Source: Anaerolineae bacterium (lineage in GTDB: Bacteria; Chloroflexota; Anaerolineae; Aggregatilineales; Aggregatilineaceae). From it: a stretch of 64,000 nucleotides of DNA. Both the position numbers and the translations under genes were made by a program. Below are positions 51,077 through 59,640 of this stretch, piece by piece (the stretch's first letter is position 1; every line of letters begins with the position of its first letter). The DNA is taken from NCBI GenBank assembly GCA_018432315.1, contig JAHDLB010000031.1, forward strand, positions 1 to 64,000. The letters are read 5' to 3'. Under the pieces are notes generated by a model. That model worked only from the letters and a program-made list of their open reading frames with translations. It did not search any database and was not told where the DNA came from.

Positions 51077-52006
51077 TCAGCCGGTCATGTCGCGCACTGC
51101 CGCCGGACTGATCGCGCCCTCCATCGGGCCAAACGCCTGGGCATTCAGCGCCCCGGCGGCGGCAGCCATCTGGCCGCATTCCAGGGGCGATCTGCCCTCC
51201 AGCACCCCACACAGGAAACCGGCATCGAAACAATCGCCCGCCCCGGTCGGGTCGACTTCCTCGACCTCGTAGGCGGGGATGGCGATCTCCTCCTCGCGCG
51301 TGTAGACGGTGCAGCCCGCCTTGCCGCGCTTGAGCACGATCGTCTGTAGGACCGGGTTCTCGAACGCCTTTTGGACCGCCCCCGCGACGTCGGGCTGCCC
51401 GGTGACCAGTTTGAGCTCGCTGGTCCCCGGCAGCAGAATCGAGCACTTCTCCAGGATCGGCCCCACCACGTCCATGATGTCGCGCCCGGCCAGCAGTTCG
51501 GGCCGCACGTTGGGATCGAAGCTGATCTGCGCGCCGCGCCGGTAGAGCCGGTCGGCGACGTCGAAGATCTGCGCGCGGAACGCGTCGTTGATCATCAGCG
51601 AGCAGCCCATGATGTGCAGGAAGCGGGGCGTCTCGATGCGGTCCAGGCGGCTGAGGTCGACCTGCACCGCGGGCGTGCCGTCGATGTGGTAGATGAACTT
51701 GCGTGATCCATCCCGGAAGTACGACACGAAGGCCACCGCCGTGGACCGGTGCGGCACGACGTTCACGAAGTCGCAGTTCACGCCGTCGCCGCGCAGGCGG
51801 GTCAGGCAGTTGTCGCCGAACTCGTCCTGGCCCACGCCGCCGATGATCCCCGCGCTGTGGCCGAGCCGCGCCGCCGCGTCGATGAAGATGGCCGGCGCGC
51901 CGCTGGGGAACGGCCCCAGGAACTGGCCGGGTTCGTTGAGGGGCATGTCGACGTCTGGCCGCATGATCTCGACCAGAATCTCGCCCATCGTCCAGATATC
52001 GCTCAT
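51077..52006 (-). CDS. PfkB-family carbohydrate kinase
   Basis: 309 residues. ATG 52006 has GAGGATGAG upstream; the longer open frame to 52150 lies in promoter DNA. N-terminal IWTMGEILVEIMRP, a GG-type sugar motif (GIIGGVGQDEFGDN at about 58), FDPNVRPELL, and the PfkB signature DPTGAGDCFDAGF with the catalytic Asp. Family members phosphorylate fructose, ribose, 2-keto-3-deoxygluconate and others. It is divergent from the ribose-type/mtn operon and may serve the same sugar. Confidence 0.9.
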   Translation of the reverse strand: MSDIWTMGEILVEIMRPDVDMPLNEPGQFLGPFPSGAPAIFIDAAARLGHSAGIIGGVGQDEFGDNCLTRLRGDGVNCDFVNVVPHRSTAVAFVSYFRDGSRKFIYHIDGTPAVQVDLSRLDRIETPRFLHIMGCSLMINDAFRAQIFDVADRLYRRGAQISFDPNVRPELLAGRDIMDVVGPILEKCSILLPGTSELKLVTGQPDVAGAVQKAFENPVLQTIVLKRGKAGCTVYTREEEIAIPAYEVEEVDPTGAGDCFDAGFLCGVLEGRSPLECGQMAAAAGALNAQAFGPMEGAISPAAVRDMTG

Positions 52007-52346
52007 GGTTCTCATCCTCGTTGTGCATGGCTGTCGCCGAGACCGGCGGTCCTGGCGTGCAGAAGGTGCCGCCCCCATTATAGCCGATCGCGCCCAGCCC
52101 CGTGATCGCCGGGACCGGCAGCGTCCTTCAGGCTCTGGGAGCCCTCCCATCTGGTTGTCAAAACGCCCGTCCTGTCCTACAATGAGCGTTAGTGTCAGTC
52201 CGTTCTACCTGCGTTCGAGAACGGAGCACCTTACGTCTTTCCTGATCGTCCTGCAAGTTATAGTGAGTGTCTGTTTTATCGGCTTCCGGCGGCCAACACC
52301 GGAAATTGTTGTATAACGAATGTTCTTATTCAAAAGGAGCCCCGCT
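52007..52346. promoter_or_regulatory. Divergent control region between the PfkB kinase and the mtn-type operon
   Basis: 340 bases without a gene. Plus strand promoter at 52155-52183 (listed). Minus strand has a perfect TATAAT (complement of 52077-52082), 71 bases before the kinase ATG, without a good -35. A small hairpin TTCCGG/CCGGAA (52284-52304) lies in the plus-strand leader. Confidence 0.5.
52155..52183 (+). promoter_or_regulatory. Promoter of the ribose-type/mtn operon
   Basis: TTGTCA at 52155-52160, 17 bases, TACAAT at 52178-52183. One mismatch in each hexamer. The leader would be about 155 bases. Confidence 0.65.
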
Positions 52347-53426
52347 ATGTCTAGCAGACTCAACCGCCGCGATTTTCTTAGAAGCAGCATGTTCCTCAGC
52401 TCGGGCTTTGCATTTGCCCAACTCATGCCGTTCATCGAATATCGCCGGGCCCACGCGCAGGACCAACCGCTGCGGGCAGCCATGTCGAGCGCCGGGCTGG
52501 CCGGCACGTGGAACGCCCAGGGTGAAGAGGCCGCCCGCTGGATGGGTGACCTGCTGGGGGTCAACATCACCTGGTTTGACGGTGAGTTCGATCCGGCGGC
52601 CCAGCGCGCAAAGTTCGACCAGCTCTCCACCCAGGAATGGGACTTCGTCGCCGTGCAGCCCAACTCGATTGGCGCCCTGATCGAGCCGATCATGACCCTG
52701 GTCGCAGCCGGCACGCCGATCATCGACATGGACACGCTGATCGCCCCGCTGCAGGACCTGCCCGACCTGGGCGTGCTCACCTTCATCGCGCCCGACAACG
52801 TCTTCATGGCCGAGTCGGTCGTCCAGAAACTGATCGACATGATGGGTGGCGCGGGCAAGATCTCGCACATCGGCGGCCAGCCGGGCCACACCGGTGCGCA
52901 GGCGCGCGGTCAGGGCTTCTGGAACCTGGTCAGCAAGTACCCGGATATCGAAGTGGTCGACGACCAGCCCGCCGACTGGGACGTGACGAAGGCGGCGGAC
53001 CTGACGGAAACCGTCCTCAACCGCCATCCCGATCTCAAGGCCATCTTCGCCGACAACGACGACATGGCGCTGGCCGCGCGGCAGATCGTCGAGAACGCGG
53101 GCCTGGCCGACCAGGTGCTGGTCGGTGGTGTGGACGCGATGCCGCCGGCGATCGAAGCCGTGCGCGATGGTCGCCTGGTTGCCACGGCGCGCAACTCGGC
53201 CTGCCGCATCCATAGCTGGGCGGTCCTGGCCGGCGCGTACGCCGCCTCGATCGGCCTGGAGCAGGCGCGCCAGGAGATTCCGTTCTACGTCTTGGCGGAT
53301 GGCCCGGCGATCTTCGCCGACATCGACACCAACCCCGATCTGGCCGAGGAGCCGTGGAAGCTGCGCAACTATGGCCTGTCGGCGGCTGATGGCTTGCTGT
53401 GGGCATCATCCCAGTACCTCTTCTAG
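52347..53426 (+). CDS. Ribose-type sugar-binding protein with twin-arginine signal
   Basis: 359 residues from ATG 52347, which has AAAAGGAG upstream. The N-terminus SSRLNRRDFLRSSMFLSSG has a clear Tat motif (RRDFL) followed by a weakly hydrophobic stretch and AHAQD cleavage. The mature domain is RbsB-like: AAMSSAGLAGTWNAQGEEAARWMG in pieces, FVAVQPNSIGALIEPIMTLVAAGTPIIDMD in pieces, IFADNDDMALAARQIVE, VGGVDAMPPAIEAV. Export in folded form is unusual for sugar-binding proteins. First gene of a six-gene operon. Confidence 0.88.
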   Translation: MSSRLNRRDFLRSSMFLSSGFAFAQLMPFIEYRRAHAQDQPLRAAMSSAGLAGTWNAQGEEAARWMGDLLGVNITWFDGEFDPAAQRAKFDQLSTQEWDFVAVQPNSIGALIEPIMTLVAAGTPIIDMDTLIAPLQDLPDLGVLTFIAPDNVFMAESVVQKLIDMMGGAGKISHIGGQPGHTGAQARGQGFWNLVSKYPDIEVVDDQPADWDVTKAADLTETVLNRHPDLKAIFADNDDMALAARQIVENAGLADQVLVGGVDAMPPAIEAVRDGRLVATARNSACRIHSWAVLAGAYAASIGLEQARQEIPFYVLADGPAIFADIDTNPDLAEEPWKLRNYGLSAADGLLWASSQYLF

Positions 53427-53442
53427 TCCTTGCCGAACGAAC

Positions 53443-53478
53443 GAGGCGGTGGTGGGGTGACCGCCGCCTCTGTCTTCT
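53443..53478 (+). terminator. Hairpin after the Tat-type binding protein; partial terminator
   Basis: GAGGCGGTGG (53443-53452) pairs with CCGCCGCCTC (53461-53470) with one G-U pair and is followed by TGTCTTCT. Weak T-rich tail; likely partial termination so that the binding protein is made in excess. Confidence 0.5.
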
Positions 53479-53582
53479 CGCCGAGGAAAGACCGCGCCAA
53501 TCACCATGATCCCCCGCCGCCGACGGTCTTTCTGGTTCGACAGAACAGGCAAGCGAGCCTGTTCCTGGCAATATGATGTCGT

Positions 53583-53608
53583 GAACCTCGCGCTCGTGGG
53601 CGAGGTTC
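53583..53608 (+). repeat. Second hairpin before the ATPase gene
   Basis: GAACCTCGC (53583-53591) and GCGAGGTTC (53600-53608) pair perfectly. It ends 26 bases before the GTG start of the ATPase. Similar in sequence to the hairpin before mtnK. Confidence 0.55.
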
Positions 53609-53634
53609 AGTCACATGTTTGAAAGGGCGCACTT

Positions 53635-55116
53635 GTGAGCACTGTGCCTATTATTGAACTCAAGGACGTCTCGAAGAATTTCCGCTCAATCCAGGCTCTC
53701 GATCACGTCGACTTCGACTTGCGCGAAGGGGAAGTGCACGCCCTGGTCGGCGAAAACGGCGCGGGCAAGAGCACGATGATGCGGATCCTGGCCGGTATCT
53801 ACACCGACTATGAGGGCGCCTATTATCTGGACGGCAAACAGATGCGGTTCAATTCTCCGCACGAGGCGCTCGCCCACGGCATCGGCATGATTCACCAGGA
53901 ACTGAGCGTCATCCCGGAGCTGTCGCTGGCCGAAAACCTGTTCCTGGGCCGCCAGCCGACGACGCGTTTTGGCACGATTGACTGGAGGCGGATGTATCGC
54001 GACGCGGAGGAAGAGCTGCGCCGCCTGGGGTTCGAGCTGGATGCCCGGCTCCCCCTCGAGCAGTACCCGCTCGGCACGCAGCAGGTGGTCGAGGTGCTCC
54101 GCACGATCGTCTCCGGCGCGCGCGTGCTGATCATGGACGAGCCGACCTCGGCGCTGTCGCCGTCGGAGGTCGGGCAGCTCTTGGCCCTGGTGGACACGCT
54201 CCGCCAGCAGCAGCGCAGCATCATCTACATTTCGCACTTCCTCGAAGAAGTGCTGCACGTCGCCGATCGCATCACCGTGCTGCGCAACGGGCGCAGTGTC
54301 GCCACGCTGACGCGGGACGAGGCGACGCTGGACCGGCTGATCGCGTTGATGCTGGGGCGCGAGGTAGACCGGCAGGCGCAGCCCATCACCACCGAGAGCG
54401 AACACGAGGAGACGATTCTCGAAGTCAAAGACCTGACCTCGGACAAGTTCAGGGACATCAACTTCCGGGTGGGCAAGGGGGAAATCCTGGGGATTTACGG
54501 GGCCATCGGGGCCGGGCATTTCGACGTGGCGCGGGCCTTGTTCGGCCTGTACAAGCTCGATCGCGGCACGATCATCCTCGATGGCGAGCCGTTCCCCTCC
54601 AATCATTCGGCACGCTACGCGATTCGGCGTGGGCTGGCGTACGCGATCGAATCGCGCCGCAAGAGCCTGCTGCTGGACCAACCCATCTATCAAAATATCA
54701 CCATGCCCCACCTCGAAAGAATCGGGCGCTTCGTTCCTCAGCAGTCCCAGGAACTGGCGGCTGCCGCGCCCACCATCGCCCAGGTCAACGTCATCCCGCC
54801 CGATCCTCACAACCCGGTCGGCAAGCTCAGCGGGGGCAACCAGCAAAAAGTCGCCATCGCGCGCTGGCTGACGTTCCCGCCCAGGGTATTCATCATGAGC
54901 GAACCGACGCGCGGCATGGATGTCGGGGCGAAAACCGAGGTGTTGGGGCTGTTGCGGCGGTTTGGCGAGCAGGGATTCGGCGTCATCGTCGTGTCGTCCG
55001 AGCCTGAGACGATCCTGGCGGTCGCCAACCGCGTCATTGTTATGGCCCGTGGTGAGATCGTTGGCCGCATGGAAAACAAGAACCTGGATAAAGATGCATT
55101 GATGAGGCTGATATGA
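53635..55116 (+). CDS. Ribose-type ABC transporter ATP-binding protein (RbsA family)
   Basis: 493 residues from GTG 53635 with AAAGGG upstream. First ATPase domain: GENGAGKSTMMRILAG, VLIMDEPTSALS, ISHFLEEVLHVADRITVLRNG. Second: GAIGAGHFDVARALFG (degenerate Walker A with H for the Lys-Ser/Thr region), LSGGNQQKVAIARWL, FIMSEPTRGMDVGAK where the Walker B Asp is Ser (MSEP). The second site is therefore even less canonical than usual. Overlaps the permease start by 4 bases. Confidence 0.9.
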   Translation: MSTVPIIELKDVSKNFRSIQALDHVDFDLREGEVHALVGENGAGKSTMMRILAGIYTDYEGAYYLDGKQMRFNSPHEALAHGIGMIHQELSVIPELSLAENLFLGRQPTTRFGTIDWRRMYRDAEEELRRLGFELDARLPLEQYPLGTQQVVEVLRTIVSGARVLIMDEPTSALSPSEVGQLLALVDTLRQQQRSIIYISHFLEEVLHVADRITVLRNGRSVATLTRDEATLDRLIALMLGREVDRQAQPITTESEHEETILEVKDLTSDKFRDINFRVGKGEILGIYGAIGAGHFDVARALFGLYKLDRGTIILDGEPFPSNHSARYAIRRGLAYAIESRRKSLLLDQPIYQNITMPHLERIGRFVPQQSQELAAAAPTIAQVNVIPPDPHNPVGKLSGGNQQKVAIARWLTFPPRVFIMSEPTRGMDVGAKTEVLGLLRRFGEQGFGVIVVSSEPETILAVANRVIVMARGEIVGRMENKNLDKDALMRLI

Positions 55117-56144
55117 ATTCCGTCATCAAACCAAGATTTAGTTCATTCGTCGACCGTTTCAGGGGCTTGCAGGCGTCGTCGCCGTGGATGCGCCGCTTTA
55201 GCATGCTGGCACAGGTCTGGACGCTGATCGCGCTCTTCGTCTTTTTCAGCCTCGCGTCGGACAGCTTCTCGCGGCCCATCAACCTTCGCAACATCCTGAC
55301 GCAGGTCTCTACCCTGGCGATTTTCGCCAGCGGCATGACGTTCGTGCTCCTGCTCGGCCAGATCGATCTCAGCATCGCGGCTGTGGCGGCCCTGTCGGCC
55401 ATGATCTCGGCGCACCTCTATTCCAAGCTGGGCTACGCCGAGCCGATTCCGAGCCTGGCCGGGATCGGCGCCGCCACCTTCCTGGGCTTCGTCAGCGGGG
55501 TAGCCAGCGCGCGCTTCCGAATACCGACGTTCATGTCCACCCTCGCCATGTCGCTGATCGCGGGAGGGCTGACGACCTACATCAGCAAGGGCCGCGTCAT
55601 CACCAAGGTGTCCCAGCTGTCGATGACGCTCGGCAGCAAGCGCATTGGCGGGCCGGATGGACTGCCGGTGATCGTCATCGTGGCGATCGTCACGCTGGCT
55701 GTTGGCTACGTGATCCTGCGCTACACCCGGTTTGGCCGCTATACGTACATGACTGGCGCGAACCGGTCCGCGGCGCGCCTGGCCGGCGTGAACACCGACC
55801 GGATCCTGGTCGTCGTGATGACGATCTCCGGGTTCTGCGCGGGCCTGGCCGGGATCATCAGCATGGGGCGCCTGCACAGCGCGCAGCCCGACGCGACCGA
55901 CAGCTTCCTGATCGACACGATCGGCGCGGTCGTGCTCGGCGGCACGTCGCTGATGGGCGGGCGCGGCGGCATGCCGCAGACGGTCATCGGCTTGCTGATC
56001 TACGGCACGCTGCGCAACGGCCTGGACAACATCCCCAGCATCGACATCTACCTCAAGGAGTTCATCACGGGGACGGTGCTGCTGGTCGCGCTGTTGATCA
56101 ACACGGTCTTTGCCGGAACGGCTGAGCGTGACCGGACGATATAG
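55113..56144 (+). CDS. Ribose-type ABC transporter permease (RbsC family)
   Basis: 343 residues, about 9 membrane segments. LAIFASGMTFVLLLGQIDLSIAAVAALSAM in pieces (the DLS motif), FRIPTFMSTLAMSLIAGGLTTY in pieces, and RLAGVNTDRILVVVMTISGFCAGLAG, then VLGGTSLMGGRGG. ATG overlaps the ATPase stop. Followed after 108 bases by mtnK with an RNA-like leader between them. Confidence 0.92.
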   Translation: MNSVIKPRFSSFVDRFRGLQASSPWMRRFSMLAQVWTLIALFVFFSLASDSFSRPINLRNILTQVSTLAIFASGMTFVLLLGQIDLSIAAVAALSAMISAHLYSKLGYAEPIPSLAGIGAATFLGFVSGVASARFRIPTFMSTLAMSLIAGGLTTYISKGRVITKVSQLSMTLGSKRIGGPDGLPVIVIVAIVTLAVGYVILRYTRFGRYTYMTGANRSAARLAGVNTDRILVVVMTISGFCAGLAGIISMGRLHSAQPDATDSFLIDTIGAVVLGGTSLMGGRGGMPQTVIGLLIYGTLRNGLDNIPSIDIYLKEFITGTVLLVALLINTVFAGTAERDRTI

Positions 56145-56170
56145 GCCGTGTGGTCGGTTCACGGCTCAGG

Positions 56171-56232
56171 CATGGCAACATAGTGATGTGATTGGGTGGC
56201 AACCTCTCGCGGCAGAGCGTGAGGTTGCCATG
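56171..56232 (+). promoter_or_regulatory. Two mutually exclusive hairpins before mtnK
   Basis: GGCAACCTC (56198-56206) pairs perfectly with GAGGTTGCC (56221-56229), with CGC/GCG inside. CATGGCAAC (56171-56179) can instead pair with GTTGCCATG (56224-56232). The two stems compete for the same 3' arm, 21 bases before the start codon. No S-box consensus was seen. Confidence 0.5.
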
Positions 56233-56252
56233 CTCTTTTGGGAGACAAACGC

Positions 56253-57500
56253 ATGAATGAAGACATTTCCCCGAACTACCGGCCACTGGACCCCTCGACG
56301 ATCGTCGAGTACGTCCGGTCGCGCCCCGAGCTGAACGAAGTCTTTCGCCCCGGCGAGGACCTGACTGCCGAAGAGGTGGGCGACGGCAACCTGAACCTCG
56401 TGTTCAAAATCTGGGCGACGGATGAGCCCGAGCGGACGGTGGTGATCAAGCAGGCGCTGCCCTATCTGCGGCTGGTGGGCGGCGACTGGCCGCTGCCGGT
56501 GGACCGGGCGCGCATCGAGGCCGAGGCGCTGCAACTCGAATACAGGCTGGTGCCCCGGCACACGCCGCGCGTCTACCTCTACGATCCGGATATGTACCTC
56601 TTCGCCATGAGGAACCTGAACCATCACGTCATCATGCGCAAGGGATTGATCCAGGGGATCGAGTACCCGCACTTTGCCGAGCATATCGGCCTGTTCCTGG
56701 CGAAGACGCTCGGCGAAACGTCCGACCTGGTGCTCGACTATCGCACCAAGAAGGAGATGGTCGCCCAGTTCATCAACCCGGAGCTGTGCAAGATCACCGA
56801 GGACCTGATCTTCACCGAGCCGTACCGCCCGACGGAGCGCAACCTGTTCCACAAAGAGCTGGAACCGCAGGTGCTGGCGCTGCAAGCCGACGAAGCGCTG
56901 CGCGTCGAGGTCGCCAAGATGAAAGAGAAGTTCATGACGCACGCCCAGGCGCTGATTCACGGCGACCTGCACACGGGCAGCATCATGATCAACCAGACGG
57001 AAACCTACGTCATCGACCCGGAATTCGCGTTCTACGGCCCGATGGGGTTCGACGTCGGCGCGGTCATCGGCAACCTGTTCCTGAACTACGCCTCGCACGA
57101 GGTCCGCATGCCCGATCCCGACCAGCGCGCCGACTTCCGCCGTTACCTGGTGAACACGGTCATCGACGTGTGGCACGTGTTCGTGCGCGAGTTCCAGCGC
57201 CACGTGTGGGATCACGTCGATCCGGTCAACATGCCCAAGGGGTACCAGGACGACTACATGCTGCGCGTCCTGCAAGACACGGCGGGCCTGGGCGCCTGCA
57301 AGATGATGCGCCGCGTGATCGGCCTGGCCGGCGTCGAGGACATTCGCGGCATCGAGGACCCGGACGAGAAAGCCATCGCCGGCAGCCTGGCCCTGAACAT
57401 CGCGCAAGCGCTGCTGATGAACCGCGCGCAGATCACGACCATCGAGGATCTGGTCGAGATGGCGACCGCCTGCAAGCCCACCTATCCCTGGAAAGGATGA
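56253..57500 (+). CDS. mtnK: S-methyl-5-thioribose kinase
   Basis: 415 residues from ATG 56253, GGGAG 8 bases upstream. It phosphorylates 5-methylthioribose at C1 using ATP, in methionine salvage. Family landmarks: EVGDGNLNLVFKIW (nucleotide loop), VVIKQALPYLR, catalytic IHGDLHTGSIM (about 235) and VIDPEFAFYGPMGFDVGA for metal binding, then a C-terminal helical domain. Length and order match MtnK. A 5-deoxyribose kinase of the same family is an alternative. Next gene is mtnA, 10 bases downstream. Confidence 0.9.
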   Translation: MNEDISPNYRPLDPSTIVEYVRSRPELNEVFRPGEDLTAEEVGDGNLNLVFKIWATDEPERTVVIKQALPYLRLVGGDWPLPVDRARIEAEALQLEYRLVPRHTPRVYLYDPDMYLFAMRNLNHHVIMRKGLIQGIEYPHFAEHIGLFLAKTLGETSDLVLDYRTKKEMVAQFINPELCKITEDLIFTEPYRPTERNLFHKELEPQVLALQADEALRVEVAKMKEKFMTHAQALIHGDLHTGSIMINQTETYVIDPEFAFYGPMGFDVGAVIGNLFLNYASHEVRMPDPDQRADFRRYLVNTVIDVWHVFVREFQRHVWDHVDPVNMPKGYQDDYMLRVLQDTAGLGACKMMRRVIGLAGVEDIRGIEDPDEKAIAGSLALNIAQALLMNRAQITTIEDLVEMATACKPTYPWKG

Positions 57501-57509
57501 ATCACCGCC

Positions 57510-58643
57510 ATGCTTGTCAACGGCCAACACTACCGCACCATCTGGATCAAGCCGGACGATCCGCGCGTCGTCCAGATCATCAACCAGCACGTGCTGCCGC
57601 ACCGGTTCGAGATCGTCGACCTGACCACGGTGGACGAGGTGGCTGTCGCCATCCGCGACATGCTGGTGCGCGGCGCGGGCTTGATCGGCGCGACGGCGGG
57701 CTACGGGATGTACATCGCCGCGCTGAACGCGCCCACCGGTAGCCGCGAGGCGTTCCTGGCCGCGCTGGAAGCCGACGGCAAAACCCTCAAAGCGACGCGC
57801 CCCACCGCCATCAACCTGGAGTGGGCGGTCGCGCGGCAGCTCGACGCGATCCGCGCCGGGGACACGATCCTGGAGATGATCGAGATCGCGCGCCAGACCG
57901 CCATCGCGATTGCCGACGAGGACGCGGATTTCTGCCGCCGCATCGGCGAGCACGGCGTGGCGTTGATCGAGGAGATCAGCGCGCGTAAGGGCGGCGAGCC
58001 GGTGAATATCCTGACGCACTGTAACGCGGGCTGGCTGGCGTTCGTCGACTACGGGACGGCGACCGCGCCGATCTACGCCGCCCACGACCGGGGCATTCCG
58101 GTCCACGTCTGGGTGGACGAGACGCGCCCGCGCAACCAGGGCGCGCAGCTCACCGCCTGGGAGCTGGGCCAGCACGGCGTCCCGCACGCGGTCATCGCGG
58201 ACAACGTCGGCGGCCACCTGATGCAGCACGGCATGGTCGATCTGGTGATCACCGGCACCGACCGCACGACCCACACCGGCGACGTGGCGAACAAGATCGG
58301 CACCTACCTCAAAGCGCTGGCGGCGCGGGACAACCAGGTGCCGTTCTACGTGGCGCTGCCGTCTTCGACCTTCGACTGGGTGACGCGCGACGGCGTGAAG
58401 GAGATCCCGATCGAGGAGCGCAACCCGGACGAGGTCACCCACATCCAGGGGCTGTACCAGGGCGAGGTCGTGCAGGTGCAGCTCACGCCCCAGGACAGCC
58501 CGGCTCGCAACTATGCCTTCGACGTGACGCCCGCCCGGCTGGTCACCGGCCTGATCACCGAGCGCGGCATCTGCGAGGCGAACGAAGCGAGCATCCTCGC
58601 GCTGTATCCGGAGCACCGCCAGGGGGCAGGGGGGCGAACATGA
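57510..58643 (+). CDS. mtnA: S-methyl-5-thioribose-1-phosphate isomerase
   Basis: 377 residues; converts the aldose 1-phosphate made by MtnK to the ketose 1-phosphate. Catalytic Cys171 in NILTHCNAG and Asp251 in GTDRTTHTGDVANKIGTY correspond to C160 and D240 of the Bacillus enzyme. VRGAGLIGATAGYG fills the RGAPAIG position and is the variant found in MtnA-2/DrdI-like isomerases, which also act on 5-deoxyribose 1-phosphate. AAAGGA lies 12 bases upstream. The later methionine-salvage genes (mtnB, mtnC, mtnD) are absent here. Confidence 0.9.
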   Translation: MLVNGQHYRTIWIKPDDPRVVQIINQHVLPHRFEIVDLTTVDEVAVAIRDMLVRGAGLIGATAGYGMYIAALNAPTGSREAFLAALEADGKTLKATRPTAINLEWAVARQLDAIRAGDTILEMIEIARQTAIAIADEDADFCRRIGEHGVALIEEISARKGGEPVNILTHCNAGWLAFVDYGTATAPIYAAHDRGIPVHVWVDETRPRNQGAQLTAWELGQHGVPHAVIADNVGGHLMQHGMVDLVITGTDRTTHTGDVANKIGTYLKALAARDNQVPFYVALPSSTFDWVTRDGVKEIPIEERNPDEVTHIQGLYQGEVVQVQLTPQDSPARNYAFDVTPARLVTGLITERGICEANEASILALYPEHRQGAGGRT

Positions 58644-59626
58644 GCAAGCGCATACTGGTCACGGGCGCGACCGGCAAAGTGGGCCGCGTGTTCGTCCGGC
58701 GCATTCTGGAGGACCCGGCCTTCGCCGGTTTCACGGTGCGCGCGCTGTGCCACAACCGCGTGCTGCCGCCGCAAGAACGCCTGGAAATCGTGCAGGGCGC
58801 CATCCAGGATCGCGCGGTCGTCGATCGCGCCTTGCAGGACGTGACGCACGTGCTGCACCTGGCGACCGTCAAGGAGACGCCCGACACGGTGATCGACGTC
58901 TCGACCAAGGGGATGTTCTGGCTGTTGGAGAACTGCCGCGAGAACCCGACGTTCGAGCAGTTCATCCTGCTCGGCGGGGATAACACGGTGGGGCACATGT
59001 TCTATCCCAAGGCGATCCCCGTCACCGAGGAGCATCCCTACACGCCCTATCCGGGCTGTTACTCGCTCGCCAAAGTGCTCGAAGAGGTGATGCTCCAGCA
59101 GTATTACGTCCAGTACGATCTCAACGGCTGCTGCCTGCGCGCACCCTGGATCATGGAGAAGGACGACTTCAGATACCATCTCTCGTTTGGCGAGGACGTC
59201 TTCGGCGGGCCGCGCTGGCGCGACCTGGTGGGGGCGGAGCAGGCCGACGACTACGCGCGCAGCGGGACGATCCCCGTGATGCTCGACGCCGAGGGCGTGC
59301 CGGTCAAGCGCAATTTCGTGCACGTCGAGGACCTGGTCAGCGCGATCCTGACCGCGATCGATCACCCGGCGGCCCGCCAGCAGACGTTCAACATCTGCAT
59401 GAACGAGCCGGTCGATTACGAAGCCATGGGCGCCTATCTGGCGGAGACGCGCGGCCTGCCGACCGTGCCCATCCGCACGCCGTACCATTCGACGTGGCTG
59501 GACAACGCGAAGGCCCGGTTCCTGCTCGGCTGGCGGCCCGAAGTCGATCTCGCGAAGCTGATCGATCTGGCCTGGGATTACCAGCGGGCCGACGACGATC
59601 CGCGCATCGTGTGGTATCCGGGCTGA
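58640..59626 (+). CDS. NAD-dependent epimerase/dehydratase (extended SDR)
   Basis: 328 residues, start overlaps the mtnA stop by 4 bases. NAD motif ILVTGATGKVGRVFV, VLHLATVKETPD, then catalytic YSLAKVLEE (Y-xxx-K) preceded by GGDNTVG, and the substrate end NVRP-like replaced by CLRAPWIMEKDD. It resembles uronate or sugar-acid dehydrogenases. Tight linkage to mtnK-mtnA suggests that it acts on the product or on a related sugar, a step not part of known methionine salvage. Confidence 0.85.
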   Translation: MSKRILVTGATGKVGRVFVRRILEDPAFAGFTVRALCHNRVLPPQERLEIVQGAIQDRAVVDRALQDVTHVLHLATVKETPDTVIDVSTKGMFWLLENCRENPTFEQFILLGGDNTVGHMFYPKAIPVTEEHPYTPYPGCYSLAKVLEEVMLQQYYVQYDLNGCCLRAPWIMEKDDFRYHLSFGEDVFGGPRWRDLVGAEQADDYARSGTIPVMLDAEGVPVKRNFVHVEDLVSAILTAIDHPAARQQTFNICMNEPVDYEAMGAYLAETRGLPTVPIRTPYHSTWLDNAKARFLLGWRPEVDLAKLIDLAWDYQRADDDPRIVWYPG

Positions 59627-59640
59627 TGGGCTGAGCCGGG

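Noticed and set aside
56145-56252. S-box (SAM-I) riboswitch before mtnK
   Set aside because: The region is too short (about 108 bases) and shows no S-box core sequences; only competing hairpins are visible.
56166-58616. 816-residue minus-strand open frame
   Set aside because: It is a high-GC shadow opposite mtnK and mtnA, rich in Arg, His, Asp and Val as such shadows are, with no motif.
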